From the NCBI RefSeq assembly GCF_037126465.1, contig NC_088210.1:21477511-21541510 (forward strand): a stretch of DNA of 64,000 nucleotides. Direction: 5' to 3'. Made by a program: the position numbers and the translations under genes. This document shows, piece after piece, positions 60,701 through 64,000 of the stretch (its first letter is position 1; each line of letters starts with the position of its first letter). This DNA is from Ornithodoros turicata. Taxonomy: Eukaryota; Arthropoda; Arachnida; Ixodida; Argasidae. Below the pieces are notes generated by a model, which worked only from the letters and a program-made list of their open reading frames with translations, did not search any database and had not been told where the DNA came from.

Positions 60701-63700
60701 TATTGTGGTAGTTCCTAGATTCACATTTTGTTCTTTTTGAGTGCATACGTGAAAGGATACTGTAACAACATTCTCTGAATTCTCTCATCCTTTGTGAAAT
60801 GGTCTGTAATGATGAGGAAAAAATTACTTCGATGCAAATCAGGTGTTAAGTCTCCTCATACTGACATAAGAACAAAGGTTCGGAGTAGTTCCGGAGTCTT
60901 GTTGTCTGAGCAAGCATCAACATTCACGGGACTTCCGAGCGTTGCTATCTTGCGAGGAATTTCCATTCAGCACGGCATAAACGTGTTTGCAGGTAGGCAA
61001 CCGAGTAGTAGTGCTGAGTACAGCTCAGCGCACCTATGCTAAACCTTCCAGTCTACATGGAATGCTTGGTGTACGACCACCATCTCGTACTTGGGTTCCA
61101 CCGAGGCAGGATCCAGAAGCAAGGTATGACTTTCTATATGTTACAACGGTGCATGTTCTGTGCACTGGAGGGTTCGAACAGGACAGTGCATGAGACTGAC
61201 CAGATGAAAATGCTATTTGCCACATCCGTCATAATTGTTTGAGCGCTTCACTTTGCTGGCTTCCTCTCCTCTTATCAATGACATTGAGACAATGAGGGAG
61301 AGGGATATGAGTGACACATCTGACACTTCACCCAATTCAGAAACTTGCCACTAAGGTCATGGCCTTCACATATTGTGGTAGGAGGAGGATGGGGGAATGC
61401 AATGTGCATTGGCCCACCATGAATAGAGTTTTTCGATTTCTAGCATTCTCGCAGATATTTTTGAGCGTGTACACTTGCGTGTGTGATTTTTGTTCTGATG
61501 GCGTTGGTACTAACAGTAGTATATTTTTGTAAGCTCAGGTTTTTCAATGTTGAAAAAGGAAGTTGAAGCATACCACGGCAATGTTTATTATTTTGTATTG
61601 AGTTTTGCCACAGGTGAAACACTTTGACAACATTGTGCAAAAACTTTAGTACCAATCATTTAATTTCTATATCGGATCAAAGCAAGCTGAATCGTGAGTC
61701 GTTAAGACGTCCGAGAATTCCGAATTCCGTCCGAGATCGGATAACATGGACTGTTTCAAACTACAAGACCAAGCCCGAATGTGGTCTGTCAATTATTGTA
61801 ACGTGAGGGATGACTTTTGCCTTAGCAAAGCAACAAAAAGCAAGCCACAAACATAAGTCAAACAGGGTAATATGAAGAAGCACGACAAGATCCAAATGAC
61901 CTGCATTGTGTTATACCTTGGCTAAGGCAACGTACTTAAATGAAAAGCACCTTCGAATTAGTTCCCTGAAACCAAGGATCTGTGTATTAGTATATACATG
62001 GCTGTAATCATCTTAAAAATAATGTTGTTGTTGTTGTTGTACATGACTGTAAATAGGGCTAGAGCAGCTGCGAGCCACCAGCAACAAAAGGAAACGTGCG
62101 TAAACGGAACACGTGGAGTGTTAAAGCGACCGCTGGCTTCGTCGTCGGGAGCGTCGCCAGCTGGCCCAAGCACATCATCTGCAGGCTGTTCCAAAGACAG
62201 GGGTCAGACTGGTGAGGGACACCATCATTGATAGAGTGTACCACCTCGCACCACCTTACCAAATCAAATAACCACAGGAAGTTCGAGCGATGCAAGTGAG
62301 GATGAGTCTGGGGACAGGTCACCTCAGCGCACGTACAAGAAGACTGCCCTGGGCAGCGGCAGCGCGGCAGAAACGAGTCAAGAAGGGTCTGCAGGGGAGC
62401 AGGAGCAGCCCAGGCCCTCGATACGTCCCAATGCGCGGAGGGATAGGCAACGACAGTTGGAGGTTCTCGACCGGATGGCGCAGAGGCTCAGGGACCTCAG
62501 GGCAGCAGGGTGACTGAGTCCTCGTTTCACACTGATTAGGACTTTGGTTAACTTTGCGAGCGTATCCACTACAGTGGGACCCCTATTATTGGGACTCCGC
62601 TTGTAATCTAAATCCGCTAACTGTAAAACGAAGTACCGGTCCCGGCTTAATTGCTATGCCCTCTACGGATTGATGTTCTGACGTAGTATACTGGGGCAAC
62701 TCGGGATACCAGTTACTGTAAAATCATTCAGCATGGTTACAACTGTAATTGGGGAGAGAGAGAGAAAAAAAAATGTATAAGCACATGACCTACTGCTACA
62801 AGAGGAGACTTGTACACATGCAAAGATCCCAGCACCAGGGTAGTACTTCTGGTAGTCGTTGCTTCGCTGTGGGACTTTGTGCTTTATGGCTCTATTCGTT
62901 ATCACTCGATTTGTCGAATCCACGTCAATGTACGGTGGGCATTAGGTAAGGCCGCTAGATTTCTGCTGTGAAAAATTTACGTTTCCGCGAAGTGGGATTT
63001 ACAAATCTGCGGGATTCTGCAGGCGAGAGAAAACAAGCAAAAAAGGAAAAGTAGCAGTATTCTCCAAAGATCCTAGACTCATTCCACATGTTTTTCCAGC
63101 CTTTTGCAACTTTTCAGTGCACAAAGAAAATTATACACAACTCTGACAATTTCTCTGCAGGCATTCCTGTCGTTAGTTTTTCTTTCGTCGTGGCGCATTC
63201 AGCCACGTAAGTGCCAGCATTATCGGTGGTGTCAGGCATTGCATTAGCGACTGATTTGGTCTAACCCGCGAAAATGTCGCAGATTGACTGAAATCCTCAC
63301 ATAATTGAGTAAGATATCGAATATTCCCCTAACAAGCGGACGATTCTGAAGGAAACAACAAGTTCTATGAAATTTTGCGGAACCTCGGTAAAAATAAAAC
63401 CCTGGACACTGCGTTCTCATGGGCAATTGTGGCATGTCCAAGTCTCTATATGTCATAGTAATCGTGTCAACAGAAACGTAATATGAACATGAAACCGAAC
63501 ACTTGCAAACTTTTTGGAATTACGGCTGGAAGTAACTGGAATTTTCGATGACAAAAGGAAAGGTGCATGCTGCGGAATATTCGTGCCAATCAAGCTCGTA
63601 CATCTTTCTTGCAGGTCTCAACAGCAGCATCAGGTTTCAACAGGGCACCATCGTCGAGCATGTCTCATGCACTTATACGTGCTAGACGTGAGCCGCGTGA

Positions 63701-64000
63701 CAGACAGCGCGGAGGCATCGTGGCTCCCTCTTCAACAGAGGCATCGCCCTTCCCCCTCAACTGTAGAAGAAGTTATTCTCTACTCTCTAGTGCTTGGCCG
63801 TGGAGAGCTCATCCTCTTTGGAGGTATCCAGGTAAGGTTGTTTTCCGGTTCCTTTGTTCACGCTTTGTTTCTCGAGATGGTTTGAAGAAATATCAAAGGG
63901 AACGTTTTAAATCTAGAGGGACTCAGTCAACAGACCGGAGGATGCGGACACGGTGCAAGAAGTCGTTTCAAGTTCGGTGTACTTCGTTACTTGTAAACAT
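57788..64000 (+). CDS. FBXO42: F-box only protein 42-like, F-box plus kelch repeats; 12 exons, 3' end beyond window
   Basis: Exons: 57788-57914, 58314-58550, 58620-58723, 59404-59579, 59848-59944, 60032-60088, 60169-60294, 60993-61123, 62057-62211, 62278-62509, 63615-63831, 63917-64000. All phases fit, giving 581 codons with no internal stop. The ATG follows an in-frame TGA. Residues about 6-42 are the F-box ([20 protein letters not shown]), which binds SKP1. Residues about 70-310 form kelch blades: [52 protein letters not shown] and [18 protein letters not shown]. After a low-complexity linker the C-terminal part ([32 protein letters not shown]) matches the end of vertebrate FBXO42 as I remember it, so the stop should be just past base 64000. 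In humans FBXO42 (JFK) is the substrate receptor of an SCF ubiquitin ligase that targets p53. The linker is much shorter than in the 717-residue human protein. Exon 9 has a weak acceptor and is the least certain. Confidence 0.93.
60366..60460 (+). repeat. End of a dispersed repeat in FBXO42 intron 7
   Basis: TTAAAGGAGCACTAAAATGC followed by AAAAACAACTTG matches 31646 onward (TTAAAGGGGCACTAAAATGC, AAAAACAACTTG). The start TTAA suggests an element that targets TTAA, as piggyBac types do, but the far end was not found. Confidence 0.4.

Overview
This is eukaryotic nuclear DNA: intron-containing genes with GT/AG junctions, microsatellites and dense transposon fossils. The best guess is an arachnid, probably a tick. 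The basis is the Gag of the Ty3-type retroelement, the tRNA-headed SINEs and the abundance of small terminal-inverted-repeat elements, which match my general knowledge of tick genomes. That is inference, not proof. No bacterial, organellar, rRNA, CRISPR or intact tRNA gene features were seen.

Layout. 1-900: two small DNA transposons. 2112-8001 (minus): a complete hairy/HES-type bHLH-Orange-WRPW repressor gene in four exons, with SINE-like repeats in its 3.9-kb second intron. 8731-9858 (minus): a SWIM zinc-finger gene just upstream of it, with clean splice junctions but three apparent frameshifts. 10-27 kb: intergenic repeats (SINEs, nested MITEs, the 3' end of a LINE, hairpins). 27155-30902 (minus): a 3.74-kb LTR retrotransposon with two LTRs that look identical and a 4-bp target duplication. 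It carries one open Gag-protease-integrase-zinc-finger frame and has lost reverse transcriptase, RNase H and the integrase core. 31-57 kb: gene-poor, holding a pair of hAT-like MITEs with 8-bp target duplications, a 593-bp fold-back element, a hairpin retro-insertion with a 12-bp target duplication, a MITE nested in a MITE, and a degenerate tandem repeat. 57788-64000 (plus): twelve exons of an FBXO42-like F-box/kelch gene that runs off the right edge.

The three cellular genes do not form an operon or one pathway: a Notch-pathway-type repressor, a SWIM protein of unknown role, and a substrate receptor of an SCF ubiquitin ligase. All exon structures were built by eye from reading-frame continuity, splice consensus and family resemblance; phases add up across all HES and FBXO42 junctions. 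Most of the remaining open frames are at the length expected by chance in 64 kb. Statements that repeat copies are identical or similar are eye comparisons, not computed alignments.
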